From positions 97,371,152 through 97,435,151 of the forward strand of contig NC_079491.1 of NCBI RefSeq assembly GCF_020520425.1: a stretch of 64,000 nucleotides of DNA. The letters are read 5' to 3'. Positions 33,886 to 46,700 of this stretch are shown piece by piece. Numbering within the stretch: position 1 is the stretch's first letter; each line of letters opens with the position of its first letter. A program made the position numbers and the translations under genes. Source of the DNA: Spinacia oleracea. Its lineage: Eukaryota > Streptophyta > Magnoliopsida > Caryophyllales > Amaranthaceae. Below the pieces are notes generated by a model. It saw nothing but the letters and a program-made list of their open reading frames with translations, was not told the DNA's origin and did no database searches.

Positions 33886-36040
33886 AGGGACAAGTGTGCA
33901 TTTCCTAATTCCTTTGTCGCTCGATGCTTGCTCTTGAACATAAGGTAAGAGTTGTCATCATTATTATGTCCAGAGGTGTTTCTCGGTTTCAGAGTTCAAC
34001 TGATCAAATAAACAGATTATCATAACCTATGATTTATCTGAGCACGGCCATGCATTTTACAGTTTCTAGTTCTCCGAGTGGCCTTGTACAACTTTCAGCA
34101 TCTCATCCCGATTTATGGGAGGACAATCCCAATCTTGCGATCTTGAGATTAGACTTCGTTTGATAGGTGATTACCTGAGCGTTGCCTTTATAGCCTCCTT
34201 TTACGGTGCGACGGTTGGTCAACGTCAAAGTAAGCAGTTCTCAAACAAGTAATCTCAAATCACTCAGGTATTGAGGATTTAGTGTCTAATAATTTTAATG
34301 AAATTTACTGATGACAGATTTTCTTCTCTTACAGTAAAGTTTCATAGGTCTGTCCGATACTAGTCTTCCCAAAGTAAGTATCTATGCAAATGATTATGAC
34401 ATTGCCATGTCCATATAGTTCAAGAAACAGAACTACTAGTCATCTTGCATTCTAGTCGTCTAATGTTTTCTATGCGTCCATCTTTATAGAAACTCCGACC
34501 AGGGACCATTTTCAACTTTTGAAATTAAAGTTCACTTGATAGACATTTCTTAGTCACATGACTGGTCCTGACAGTCTATCTTGAATATTTTGTCAAATTT
34601 GAAGGGACTCATCATTTAATACTAAACCAAGATTAAATGGAATATGAAAATACATTTCATATATGATAAATGTTCAACCCCAATGTTTTACAACCATGGG
34701 CCTCAAACCCATCTTTAAAACAGTTCATGGAATTCAAAGCTATGCTTGATTTCCAGTGCTACAACGTGAGTGTTGCTTCTCACTTGTTGCATAGGTTTAG
34801 TTATCATGCTTGGCCAATCTTAATATCCTTTTCATCGAATGTTCTTCGAGATATGATGATAAGATCTTTTGAGGTTGTTATTATGTGATCTAGTCTCTCT
34901 TACTTCAATATTGATTCTACGCATTTTGCAATGAAGAGCCATCAAGTTAGCAGACATGTGATCCACCCAAGTTCAGTGAAGAACCTTTTAATGTAAACAA
35001 CTCAGTTTTATTTCTTCTTAGGCAATAAGTACTTCTACTTCAACTGTATAGGTTGCTAGTGATGCTTTGGTTTGGATTTACTTATCCAAGCAGTTCACGG
35101 ATATGTGGAAGACTTTCCAGCTGTATCTTAGAACATAGAAATTATTATTTTAATTTCCCACGCAACAACTCATGGTCTCCAATCCATGTTGCTATTTCGA
35201 AACACGATGCTTTTTAGCTCGTCCTTGTCAATGGTTAACTCCAAAGGGTTTTTCTTGATCCTTTGCCAGTGTTTATGCGTGTAGCATCAATATTTAGCAT
35301 ATCGTTATTTCCTTGAATCAAGAACTATTCCTATGTACCTTTTCAAGTACCATAAGTTTTCTTGATCTCAACCAAGCTGATCTTCTCTTAGATCAATAAA
35401 GATTGGTATATGTTCGTTATGCCTAAAGCCATACGATACGTTTTTGGTGATCCTCATATTATATCATATACATGATAAATTCTTTTGAAGAATAATTCCC
35501 AATTGAATTCTATTCATGTAACTAAATTCTTTGACATATAATATAGGTGAAAAATCTCATTAGATTCTTTGATGTTTAACTTAGTAAATGCTTATACATA
35601 GTTCAAACATTCATTACTTAGATTTATTCATATGGATCGAATATCTCCAATGGAGTCTTTCGTGTTTGATTTAGTAAATGCCATTACTTAATCCAAAACA
35701 ATATCATAAGATCTTTGTAAATAGAACTTAATACCCAGTATGTACTAAGTTTCGCCTTGGTCCATCATTGATGAATAATTTAAAACCTAACTTATTAGCA
35801 TTTGAATGTTATTTCACAATAGAGAGATATGTGTGTGATACACATAGGACCAATTGAGTTTTATGTACTCCCACTAAACTTCTTATATATCTATAAAAAT
35901 CATGTTCATTTTATGAAACTAAAATACTTATTAGTTTCACTAAAATATAATTCTAATTCCCAATTGCTTGCTTAAATCTGTACTTAGATTTCATAAGCTA
36001 GCTTTCCTTTTCAAGCTTTATTTATTTGGATCCACAAATC
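33886..36040 (-). pseudogene. Copia internal region, decayed 3' part
   Basis: By position this should encode the end of reverse transcriptase and RNase H on the minus strand, but stops and indels prevent a confident translation. A plus-strand frame at 34670-34888 is probably incidental. Confidence 0.5.
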
Positions 36041-36319
36041 CTATGACATACCATATACATAGTTTTTCCAACATTTGATTGAGGAATTGTTTTTGTCATC
36101 CAATTGCCATATGTACCAATATGCAATCATTGCTTGACTTATAGACTTAAGCATTACTATTATGCATGAGGTTTCAACACAATCCACATCGTGAATTTGC
36201 TTGTAACCTTTAGCAACTAATCTATCTTTGTGTGTGAACACAATTTCATGTTTGATGGTTTTTATCCTTAAAACAAACTTGCAACCAATAGGTGTGAAAC
36301 TATTCTTGCAAATTAACAA
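36041..36319 (-). pseudogene. Copia reverse transcriptase fragment
   Basis: This 92-codon minus-strand frame contains CKFVLRIKTIKHEIVF, then KDRLVAKGYKQIHDVDC, then VMLKSISQAMIAYWY and IWQLDDKN. The pattern matches the start of the Ty1/Copia reverse transcriptase, where family members have KARLVAKGY-Q and a W-x-MDVKTAF motif. Here the catalytic aspartate motif reads QLDDKN and the neighbouring segment is degenerate. The frame ends early. It lies about 2.2 kb from the 3' LTR, as expected for the Copia gene order. Confidence 0.8.
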
Positions 36320-36494
36320 AATTTCAATTTTGTCATCAAAACATTGAGTATGTTTTATGGCCTCTAACCATTTAAAACATTTGAGTCTATATATGGCCTC
36401 TAACCATTTTAGGGAATCTGGGTTTCGTCATAGCTTTCTTACAGGTCACAAACTCATTAATCTACATGATAATAGTTTGACTGCAAGTTGTAGA

Positions 36495-36602
36495 TTTCTT
36501 TACTATCTAATAGAAGAATCGCATAGCTTCAGTGATCTGAACTCCATGTTTCTTCACTATCTAATAGAAGAATCTCATAGTTTCAGTGACTTGAACTCTA
36601 TG
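36495..36602. repeat. Tandem duplication, two 54-bp units, in the Copia interior
   Basis: ACTATCTAATAGAAGAATCG and ACTATCTAATAGAAGAATCT begin the shared cores of the two units. The second unit differs at a few positions. A shorter duplication (GGCCTCTAACCATTT) lies just upstream at about 36359-36408. Confidence 0.75.
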
Positions 36603-36880
36603 CCTACTTGGGTATAGAACATCAAACAATAGAATATCAATGGCCACTTGAAAGTCCTTTGATTATTCCGTTCTCCTTGAAGCACTTGTAAAGTCTTCTA
36701 AGAGATGTCTATTCTTTAAAGCCACTTCTAAAGTCCTTAAAGAATAAGTTCGGATTTTCTGAAGCACTTCGAAAAGCCTCCGGAATGTCCGTTTATGTTT
36801 GTTGTTCGCCTCGAAGACTTTTGAGGTCTATTTTCTCCCACTTGTCATTTTGGAAACGAATCTCCAAAAGGACATTATTT

Positions 36881-37609
36881 TTTTTTTGGCAAGTAATAAG
36901 AATTTATTAATTACCAAGAGGGCAAAAACCCCACCACCAAAACAACCAAACCACAGCCACACCAGGCCAAGGAGCAACTAGCTATTACAAGCTACCCTAA
37001 ACAGAATTCTGTTTACAATACTTAAGCTACTGTCTAACTGGTTAGAAAACACTTTAGAGTTCCTAGCTAGCCAGATAGAATACACAGTTTCACAAAACAA
37101 ACTATTACACATTCTAGCATTACTTCTAGTACTCCTGCTTGCTTTCTGCACCCACTGCACTTCATCATTCCAAGCTCCAACAGTTCTATGAATGCCACTT
37201 CTCTGCAGAACCTGATTCCAAATATCAGCTACAAAACTGCAGGCAAAGAAAAGGTGATCCCTACTTTCATCTGTGCTGTGACAAAGGCAACACACACTAT
37301 CAGCTATAACATTCCATCTTCTCAGCCTTTCCTTAGTTGCAAGTCTATCCTGCAGGGTCAACCACACAATAAAAATACTTTTAGGGCTAGCATGACTGTT
37401 GCAAACAATTCTCTACCGCCCCACAGACTCCCCTTGTTGTCTCAAATGATTATACATTCTCTTAATCTTAAATCTTCCTGCAGTTACAAACTGCTGCAAA
37501 TCACCAGAGCTACTCAGAGTCTCCCTTTGCTGCCAAATCTTCTTCAAAGACCAAGACAGCCCATTAGGGATTGGCATGGTCCAAAAGTCATTATGCTTCA
37601 CATAGTAGG
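36881..37609 (-). mobile_element. 5'-truncated LINE nested in the Copia element
   Basis: A 729-bp LINE 3' fragment on the minus strand. It ends with the poly(A) tract (T run at 36881-36887, then GGCAAGTAATAAG) in the same way as the intact LINE (TTTGCC then A run). Minus-strand frames 37601-37413 and 37367-36978 encode the C-terminal zinc-finger-like region: WLTLQDRLATKERLRRW, CCLCHSTDESRDHLFFACSF, FCETVYSIWLARN. Flanking 16-bp duplications (CAAAAGGACATTATTT at 36865-36880 and CAAAAGGATATTATTT at 37610-37625, one mismatch) prove retrotransposition. The 5' truncation removes endonuclease and reverse transcriptase. Confidence 0.9.
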
Positions 37610-37625
37610 CAAAAGGATATTATTT

Positions 37626-39966
37626 CGAGCAAACAAACATTATGTTCTCAAATATTCGTGGTAGAAACAATACCCTTGTGTCTCATTTGAATAAATCACA
37701 ATGAAACATATATCTATACTTGGGCCTTAGTTTGTTAAATAACAAACACTAAGCTCCCACTAAGTTTAGCAACTCTCTAGATATATATTATTGAAAAGAT
37801 ATTCTGAAATTACTTTTCAATAGCTTTGACGAATTTGGTTTAGTCTGGTGGAAGTTGAGCATTTTGTTTTAGAAATTATTGAAAAAGTCTTTATGATTCA
37901 TCATTGATCGAATCAAGTACTAATTGACTTCAATCATTCCAACTTAGATATGTCATATCTTATGGAGCTAGATTGTGAAATTACAACACACAATCATTGA
38001 TGATCATATTTGGTCTTAAAGTAATCATCGACATGATCTAACTTAGATCTTTATGATTTCTTGCCAAGTGGATTTTATACTTCTGAATCTTTGAACTAGC
38101 CAAACAGATTCAAACTTATATCACATTTGAGTAAATAAACCTATATTCACTCAAATCTATGTGAAATAATAAAGTCATAAAACCATTCTTTAGCTTTGAA
38201 CTCTATCGTATAGGCGTTCTAACAATAGTTCATATCTTTTGTTATTTTCAACAAGTAAGACTAGCTTGTCTTGAATTGATCTAGAAATCAATCAACTTTC
38301 AAAAGTCCATCTGAACAGAGCTTATGAATGTTAACTTGTTGATATGGTCTAAGCAACAATGCCAAAGTTTAGTGGAACTCAAATCAAAGGTTTGATTTGA
38401 ACCTAGTAAAGTTTTTATTGTTAAAGAGTTGTTTGTTTTAATCAAGCATATTGACTCAACCCGTAAATGACCATTTCATTCAAACAAACAAAAAAACATT
38501 GTTTTTGTTCTTCTGAATGTGAGTCTTTCTGTGTTTGAAAACAAAAATTTAGGTATGCTGATTGCGGAACAAAATAGCCATTAAGTTTCAGCCTTTGAAA
38601 GGACTTAAAACAAACTAGATGACCCTACAACTAATGTAGCATTGCCATGCTTCATTTCCCACTTGTAGGTCATTTGTGTATCCTAGCTTCCATTGTTTGA
38701 GTTATTACCGAAGTAAGAACCTCAAGCGGTATATGATACCAAGGAATTTTGATTGCTAGGTCACTTCTCTTTAAACATTAACTTATAGGTAGAAACGGAA
38801 TTGTAAATTCCTTTTCACTTGTTCCTTGTTTTCCTATTTCTTGTACCCTTTCTTATAGTCTTAAGAATTGAATTCTCTAGTGTTGACTTTTATACTTTGT
38901 TTAGACATGTCTAATGTCACTCCAACAAAGTTCTTACCATTTATGTTGAAGATTCTGTTTCAACTAGATGATCTTACCATAAGCTTCTAAAGTTCTCTAA
39001 GCATCTATCTATTCAAATGTCTAAGGACTAGACGCATTTGAGAATTAAATGGAAAAAGATTTTAGGTTGTTAACCATTGGTAAAGCTGAGCGTTTAAACT
39101 CAATGCTTTATGATCTCAAAACTACATTGTATTTTGAATTCACAAGCACCAATTGGTTTGCCATTCGATTTTGATACTCGAAAACAACCATAAAAGTAGC
39201 TATAAGAAACGTACATTTTGAATTGCTCATTTTCTCTCATTTCCATGAATCGTTCTTGGATTCACTACCAATCGAGGAAATTTACTGTTACCTTTCTAAA
39301 AGGATTTATTGCAGTGCAAGATATTCAATTATAAACAATAATTAAAACATACATTGAAGCATGCAAAGTCTAAACATTTATCATGAATAATAACTTGAAA
39401 ATTAAAGCAATCATGCAATTTAAACAACTCATTAGCATTTTATTCGAGTTATGTGTTCCGGCAGGTGTGAATAAAATGATTCCAAGATCCTAAAATCCAT
39501 TGAAGAATTAAGCACAGTTTGTCGACTCAATCCTAAAACATCTTAGGTAAGCAAAAACCTTTTGCTAATAGTCTAGAAACTATTCTTGGTTGATAGGCAC
39601 GTCGAAGAACTTATTAGGTAAACCTATCGATTTTGCCACGACATAAAAGGACTCCTTACTCATATCGTTGAGTTTCACCAAAACTAACATGTACTCACAA
39701 TTATTTGTGTACCTTGCCCCTTTAGGACCAATAAGTAACACCTCGCTGAGCGAAAATTATTACTAGATTGATGTAAAGGATATCCAAGCAAGTGTATATT
39801 TTGGCATGGCACCTTTTAACTCAATTTTTAAGTTTGGAACTTAAGGCTCTTACTATGTTGGTTAGATTTTAAGTGAACTAAAATCCTTAATCATGCAACA
39901 TAATCAAGCCACAATCTCATGCATAATTAAGACATATTTAAAGCAATAAATAACTTAAAGCATGCA
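37626..39966 (-). pseudogene. Copia internal region, decayed gag/integrase part
   Basis: AT-rich sequence between the nested LINE fragment and the Mutator-like element. On the minus strand it should hold gag, protease and integrase, but I find no stretch that translates convincingly. No complete zinc knuckle or HHCC motif was seen. Confidence 0.4.
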
Positions 39967-39975
39967 TAAGATAAA

Positions 39976-41126
39976 GGAAAATTTGTAATTATTAATCCAA
40001 CCTTTGCCCGTTTTTCTTTAATTAAGCCTACCTATGCGATATTTCTAAATAATCCAACCTTTATGACCCAACTACTATTATTAAGTCTGGATGACCGGTT
40101 ACCTGCTACAAAGTCAAGGAAAGTTTGTAATTATTAATCCAACCTTTGCCCAATTTTCTTTAATTAAGCCTACCTATGCGATATTTCTAAATAATCCAAC
40201 CTTTATGACCCAACTACTATTATTAAGCCTAGATGACCGGTTACCTGCTACAAAGTCAACGTGAAAAACGTTGACAACCTAAAGTTGGTTTCCCTCCTAA
40301 AATATTGGACACTTCATCATTACTTACCACCTAAACAAGGATTTCATTTTTTTTTCCAAAAAACCCTTAACCCTTCTCTTCTCTGTACCGTGTTTCAATT
40401 CCTCTCTCCTCCATTACTGTTGCTTCAACCACAATTGTACTGGTTCATGACATCATCATCGATTTTCTTGTGGAAATAGGTGACTTCATCCACGCGCATT
40501 CAAATTTCGTCTCCAAAATCGTACAATTGAAGATGAACTTACGAACCTTAGCGTTTTTGTTCCTTTTTTGGTAAATTTTGAATTTTGGGCTTCCTTGATG
40601 GTCAGTTCGTAAAAACCCGAGTTGTTGCAATAATATAGTTTTTTTTTATGTTGTGGGATGTTGGTTATTGTGGTCTTGTTGAAAATTTATAAAGAAAAAA
40701 TAACATTGAATTTGAAGATGATCCAGATCCAACAGGCAATTGCTTTACCCCAGCCATAGCAATTGCTGATTATTTTTGATGAACTTCGAATGGAGAGGTA
40801 TGACTGTATGAGGGATCGACAATGGTGGAGAAGAGGTAGAAGAGAAATAATGGAGAGGAGTGCAGAGATGAAGCAGAAAATCGCAGAGGAGAGAGGAACG
40901 AAAATTAAAATAGCAATTAAAGAAAATAAGGGGAAAATTTTTTTAAAAAATAATTATAATTGTTATATGCCACGTAAGGGTGAATACCGCCTATAGCAGG
41001 TTAGTAACTTGTTAGGCTTAATAATAGTAGTTGGGTCATAAAGGTTGGATTATTTAGAAATATCGCATAGGCAGGCTTAATTAAAGAAAATCGGGCAAAG
41101 ATTGGATTAATAATTACAAATTTTCC
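39976..41126. mobile_element. Mutator-like long-TIR element nested in the Copia element
   Basis: A 1151-bp element with long inverted terminal regions: GGAAAATTTGTAATTATTAA on the left and its complement, ending TTAATAATTACAAATTTTCC, on the right. It is flanked by an exact 9-bp duplication TAAGATAAA (39967-39975 and 41127-41135), typical of Mutator transposons. The left terminal region is duplicated as two 142-bp units (39976-40117 and 40118-40259). The 0.7-kb interior has no transposase; plus-strand frames 40261-40479 and 40763-40996 are not recognisable. It shares TIR sequence with the two small elements at 59663 and 61755. Confidence 0.88.
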
Positions 41127-41135
41127 TAAGATAAA

Positions 41136-43170
41136 TGTGATCTAGTATGGCCCGACTTCATCTTGAAGCTTCAACTTCAAAGTCCGTCTCAAAAATCTCC
41201 GTGGGAGGCACCATTTTCTTCAAATAGGATAAGCTATAATTAAACTAATTACAACTATTTGATGGTACGCAGACCATATTTGAATTGAAAAACAATTTTG
41301 GTACTTTAGACCAATTACATTCAAATTAATGGTACGCAGACCATATTTTCTATCCTATTTGGGTCATACTAGTCACTTCATAACCTGCAAAACAGTACAT
41401 ATACAATATATACCATTCACCCATTCATTATCATGAATGGCCCACATATCTGGTTAGTAAAACACGTTATGCATCACATAAATATTTGCAGCAATTAATC
41501 AAGGGCACCAATAATCTACAAATTATTCAGTCCTTATTAATTCCAATCAAGTTGTTTTAACCTTAAGGATTTGTAGACCTAATCAAGAGTTTATGACTAA
41601 AAGGGCTCACACTTAAATCAATAAATTCATATGCTTTACTAATTTTAAACATAAAAATGTATTTCTAGTCTAACCGGAAACATACAAATTTTATTAAAAT
41701 TCAAAGCTCATATAAATTTATAATTGAATCCACAATTTAATTTATTTTCAGTCGTATTTAAATTAATTCATGATTTTAATTTTAGTAAAATAATTAGAAT
41801 AAATGAAATTTATTATAATTATAATATTCAAAATAAAAATCCAAAAAATAATTTAAATTATTAATTTTAAAATTAATTAAAATTACATAAACTGAAAATT
41901 TCAAATTAAAATTTTAAAACGATCTAATCGTAACACAAGGTACGCAACATCACCATGCAACGCACAGCCATAGGCCACACGCACGCAGCCATCGCTGGCC
42001 ATGTGCGCGCAGCCTATGTGCTGCGTCGCATCTGCTGCTGCTCACCATCGCGAGGCATCATCGAAGCACGCTCGATGCTCACCATCGTTGGGCGCGCGCC
42101 AGCGCTCGTCGCACGCGAGCCAGCGCTCGCTGCGCGCGAGGCTTCGACGCAGTCGTAGCGCTCGTGGCACACGAGCCAGCGCTCGCTGCGCGCGAGGTCT
42201 CGATCGTTGCGCGAGGCAGTGCGCGTTGCACGCGACTGCTCGCTGCCTTGCTCTCGCCCTTGCCCACTCGCCCATCGCACACAGCACACGACACAAGGCA
42301 GGGCTGCTGCCTTGTCCTCGTGCACCATAGCCTTGCTCATTGCATTTGTACCGCATGGGCGACGAGCTCCCTTGCTCGTCGTCGCATGCCCGCACTATAC
42401 AACACCCCTTAAGGGTAACACGTAGCGTCCATTTCTTTGTGCGTGCAAGTTATATGAGCGAATCGCATAAAAATTAAAAAATTTATTTTCAAAATTAATG
42501 ACAAATTAATAAATCATATTAATTTCATAATTTTAGGGCGAAAAATCGAAAATTTATTAATTAATTGATTTCCGATTAACATGGATTCAAGTCTAGGTCA
42601 TAAAAATTTAAAATTTAACACAAATTTACAATTTTTATGGTGGTTTTTAATCATAGGTATCTAGTTAAATTATTAACTAATTATGAAAATCAAATTAATT
42701 CTAAATTATTCCAATTTTCAACAAATTAATCATAATTACAAATTAGATTGCATAATTAACAAGGCTAGGTATTCAAACTTGTTAAACATATACAGTAGGT
42801 CAATAAAAAATTCAAGTTTTAACAAAAAGAATCGCAAATATTTAATTTAACATCTTAAATTTACAAAATTTTGCGTTCGAAAAACTAAAACCTCCGAAAA
42901 GTCATAGTTAGGCTTCGAATTTGAGAATTCTGGGTTCGGCCGAAAAAGACTTTTTTGTCAAAATTTTAGAATGCCTTTTACATGCGGAATTGAAACAAAA
43001 ATCACTCGATTTGGATGAGTAACGAAGAAACTGCCGAAAACCTGCGTACATATAATTAAATAAACGCAATTTGCAATTAATTAACAGTTACGAAAATTAA
43101 TCACCCCTTTTAATTCTTGCAAATTTGTAATATTTAACCATGTTTATGCAATTTAGATTATGAAAATAAT
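41136..43170 (-). other. Copia untranslated leader with a GC-rich island
   Basis: Between the Mutator-like element and the PBS the sequence is AT-rich and noncoding except for the GC-rich tract at 41940-42410. A direct repeat, GGTACGCAGACCATATTT, occurs at about 41255-41275 and 41331-41350. Confidence 0.5.
41940..42410. other. GC-rich low-complexity island in the Copia leader
   Basis: The tract is built on repeated CGCACGCGAGCCAGCGCTCG-like words. Open frames appear in several frames on both strands (for example 42001-42330 and 42042-42395), all rich in Ala, Arg and Ser. That reflects composition rather than coding. It contrasts sharply with the flanking AT-rich DNA. Confidence 0.75.
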
Positions 43171-43174
43171 AAGA

Positions 43175-43188
43175 GGCTCGTGATACCA
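43175..43188 (-). promoter_or_regulatory. Primer binding site of the Copia element
   Basis: The minus strand reads TGGTATCACGAGCC one base after the 5' LTR end. It matches most of the complement of the initiator-Met tRNA 3' end (TGGTATCAGAGC), with one extra base. Confidence 0.75.
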
Positions 43189-43580
43189 CTGTTAGGTTAT
43201 GATACATATGACAAAACATAAATCATGCGGAAAACCTTAATGCCAGGAAACATATTATTTATACATAATCATTTAGCATAATTTAGGAGCATACACTTTG
43301 TAGCGTGCCCTCCCTAGCTGCGCCCGAACCGAACAAGAACAAGTCTTTAGGACTCCAAATGTCGTCCCTCCGTAGATAGTCCACAGTACGTCCGGATCCG
43401 CCTCAAGTTAGACCAACTAGAATCGCCCTTAAGGTTACTAGGAATTTCGGCTATTGTGTTTGCAAGTGTATGGCTGATTTTTCTTTCAAAAACTTACCCT
43501 TTGAATACTTCAATCGTGTCTGTAAATAATGACCCTAGGCACTTATTTATAGAGGTATGGAAAAGGAACTGGAATCCTAT

Positions 43581-43593
43581 TAGGATACTAATT
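43581..43593. repeat. LINE target-site duplication, left copy
   Basis: TAGGATACTAATT, repeated exactly at 48532-48544. The uninterrupted LTR carries it once, at about 32884-32896. Confidence 0.9.
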
Positions 43594-43739
43594 TTGTTTT
43601 TTTTTGGCAAATAAAAATTTTATAAACCAAAAGGAAAGAGCAACAGCTCAAAGATTACAAGCACCAGAACAACTGGAGCACTAGTTCCCCAACAGGAACA
43701 AAACAAAACCACCTAAACTAGAACCTGACAGCAACAGGC

Positions 43740-46700
43740 CTAATACAGCAACAAAGCAATGTCTGAATCTCTACATCTGCAGGCAACCTTAAACACAATT
43801 TCTTTAACAATTTGCTCAGCTGATTGAACATGACCAGCAAAGACTCTTTGATTCCTTTGAATCCACAGGCAATAAACTGCTTCAGCAAAACCAGCAAGGA
43901 GAAGTTTGCTCACAGCAGTACATTTTTTACTCATTCTCATAGCAAATTGGAGCTCCTGATCAAAAGCTTGGCTGCTCCTATTGATATTCAGAATCTGTAG
44001 GAATTTCTGCCAGACTTGTCTAGCATAAGAACACTGAAAGAACAAGTGCTGCACTGATTCTGGATCAACACCACATAAACTGCAAACACCATCAGTAGCT
44101 ATGCCCCACTGCATGAGTCTGTCTTTGGTAGAAAGCCTCCCATGAACAGCAAGCCACAAAATGAAAAGACTTTTAGGGCTAGCAAAGTTATTACAAACCA
44201 CTCTCCTCCACTGAACTTTAGGAAACTGACCCAACAAACATAGGTACATCTTCTTGATAGAGTAACCACCAGTAGCAAAAAACAGTTGCTTGCACATAGG
44301 ATCCCTATCCAGCAAATCTCTACACCCCCAAATCTTCTTAAGAACCCAAGAAGCAGAACCTGGCAGAGCCATGGTGAACAAATCCTTGCCCTTGATATAG
44401 TATGCATTGACCCATTTAACCCATAGAGCATCAGGTTTGAAAGCCAAAGCCCACAAAAGCTTCAGAATAGCAGCTTTGTTCCAAAGATAGAAGTTTTTCA
44501 CATTTTGCCCACCAGCAACTCTAGGTTTACACACTGAATCCCAAGCAATGGGAGCTTTCCTAGAGGTTTTGGTGTCACCAGTCCACAGATAGGTCCTACA
44601 AATTCTTTCTATCTCTCTGAGAACCTTTTTAGGGAGCATAAATATTTGGCTCCAGTAGGTTTGAAGGCTAAACAAGATCACCTTCACCAACTGTAACCTT
44701 CCAGCATAGGACAATTTCTTAGCAACCCAAGAAGAAACTCTAGAGTAGAATTTATCAATGAGAGGTTTACACTGGTTAATGGTAAGTTTGGCACTAGAAA
44801 GTGGAACTCCTAAGTATTTAAAAGGAAGACTGCCTTTAGAAATACCAAGAGAAACCATAATTGCATCTTGTTCCCACTGAGGTACACCAGAAAAATAGAT
44901 CTCAGTTTTCTCCATATTAGCTTCCAACCCAGAAGCTTGAGAAAAACAGGAAAAAGCTTTAAACATAAGCTGCAGGGAGATAATGTCACCTCTAGCAAAA
45001 AGCAACAAATCATCTGCAAACATGAGATGAGTGAGCTTGATCTTCTCACATTTAGGATGATAATTGAAATCAGGATTGATAGCCAAGTTCTTCATACATC
45101 TACTCAGATACTCCATGCAAATGGCAAACAAGAAAGGAGAGAGAGGGTCCCCTTGTCTAAGGCCTTTCTTTGCAGGAAAAGGCAGCATAGGTTTGCCACT
45201 AACAAGAATTGAATAGTTCACAGAAGTAACACAGGAGTGCACCCACTGAATGAACTGCCCAGGGAAGCCAAGCTCCTGTAACACCATGAAGAGAAAAGGC
45301 CATTCAACAGAATCATATGCTTTTCTCAAATCTACCTTAACCATACACCTAGGGGACATATGAGCCCTATTATATCCCCTAATCAGCTCAGTTGCAATAA
45401 TAATGTTATCAGATATGTTCCTACCTGGCACAAAACCAGCTTGATATTCAGAAACCACTTCAGACACCACCCTTTGAAGCCTAGCAGTCAAGATTTTAGA
45501 TATAATCTTGTACATGGTAGAACAACAAGCAATGGGCCTAAACTGAGTAACAGAAGTAGGACATGGGACTTTAGGGACCAAAGTCACTGCAGTACAGTTA
45601 AACTTGCCATACAAAAAACCAGAATTAAAGAAATCCATCACTGCTCTATATATATCATGTTTTATAATAGGCCAACTTTTCTTAAAAAAGAATGAGTTGA
45701 AACCATCCAAACCTGGGGCTTTGGAAGAGTCAATGCTAGCCAAAGCATCATCAATTTCACCTACAGTAACAGGCAAGCAAAGCAAAGCCCTAGAATCAGA
45801 AGATAAGACATTTCCATTTCTGATAGTAGGCACATCCAAGCCAGGCAGAGAAGAAGCAGCTGAACCCAGAAGCTGTTTATAGAAATCAATGATCTTGGAC
45901 TGAATCTCAGTAAGATCAGTGATCTCCACTCCCCCATCTCCATGAAGCAGATGCACTTTATTTATACAGAATCTCTCTTTCATAGCAGAGTAAAAGAACT
46001 GGTGGTTAGAATCTCCCACTTTAACCCACTGAACCCTAGACTTCTGCTTAAGAGCTTGTTCTTCAATAGCTAACCACTTTCTGAGATTGCAAATAAGCTC
46101 TTTTTCAGTACTAAGCAAGTGAGGACTGTTATCACTCCTCATCTGAGTTTGCAAATTGTCTAACTCACTTCTATAATACTCAATTTTCTCAGCTGTATGA
46201 GAAAACTCCTCCTTATGTAATACCTTTAGCTTGTGTTTAACTCTATTCAGCTTAAACCAGATTTGAGCCATTGGTCTACCCCTATCCTCTCTATTCCAGC
46301 ACTCACCCATAATACTCTCAAAAGAGGAGTGATCTGCTAAATAGTTCAAAAATTTGAAAGGTCTCCCACCAGAAGAAGGGTTAGTAATGCAAGGAATGAT
46401 AATAGGAGAATGATCAGATAAGGAAGGATTCAAGTATTTAGTAGACAACTCAGAAAAAGAGTCCATCCACTTCATGTTTCCAAATGCCCTGTCAATCCTG
46501 CTCCATACTCTAGGGTCATCTGTACCCTTGCTAGACCAAGAAAAAAACCATCCAGTGCTATGCAGTTCATTTAGGTCACAATCTGAAATACATTGATTAA
46601 AATCCCTAGTTTCTGCATTACTCACAGCATTTCCATTAATTCTATCCCCAGAATAAAGAATAGAATTGAAGTCACCAGCAACCAGCCAAGGACTAGCTGA

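Noticed and set aside
42001-42412. Several overlapping Ala/Arg/Ser-rich ORFs of 70-117 codons
   Set aside because: Open frames appear in many frames on both strands because of GC-rich repeated words; no domain or codon pattern supports coding.
44868-45882. Plus-strand ORFs opposite the LINE ORF2
   Set aside because: Shadows of the 1117-codon minus-strand ORF2, with no motifs of their own.
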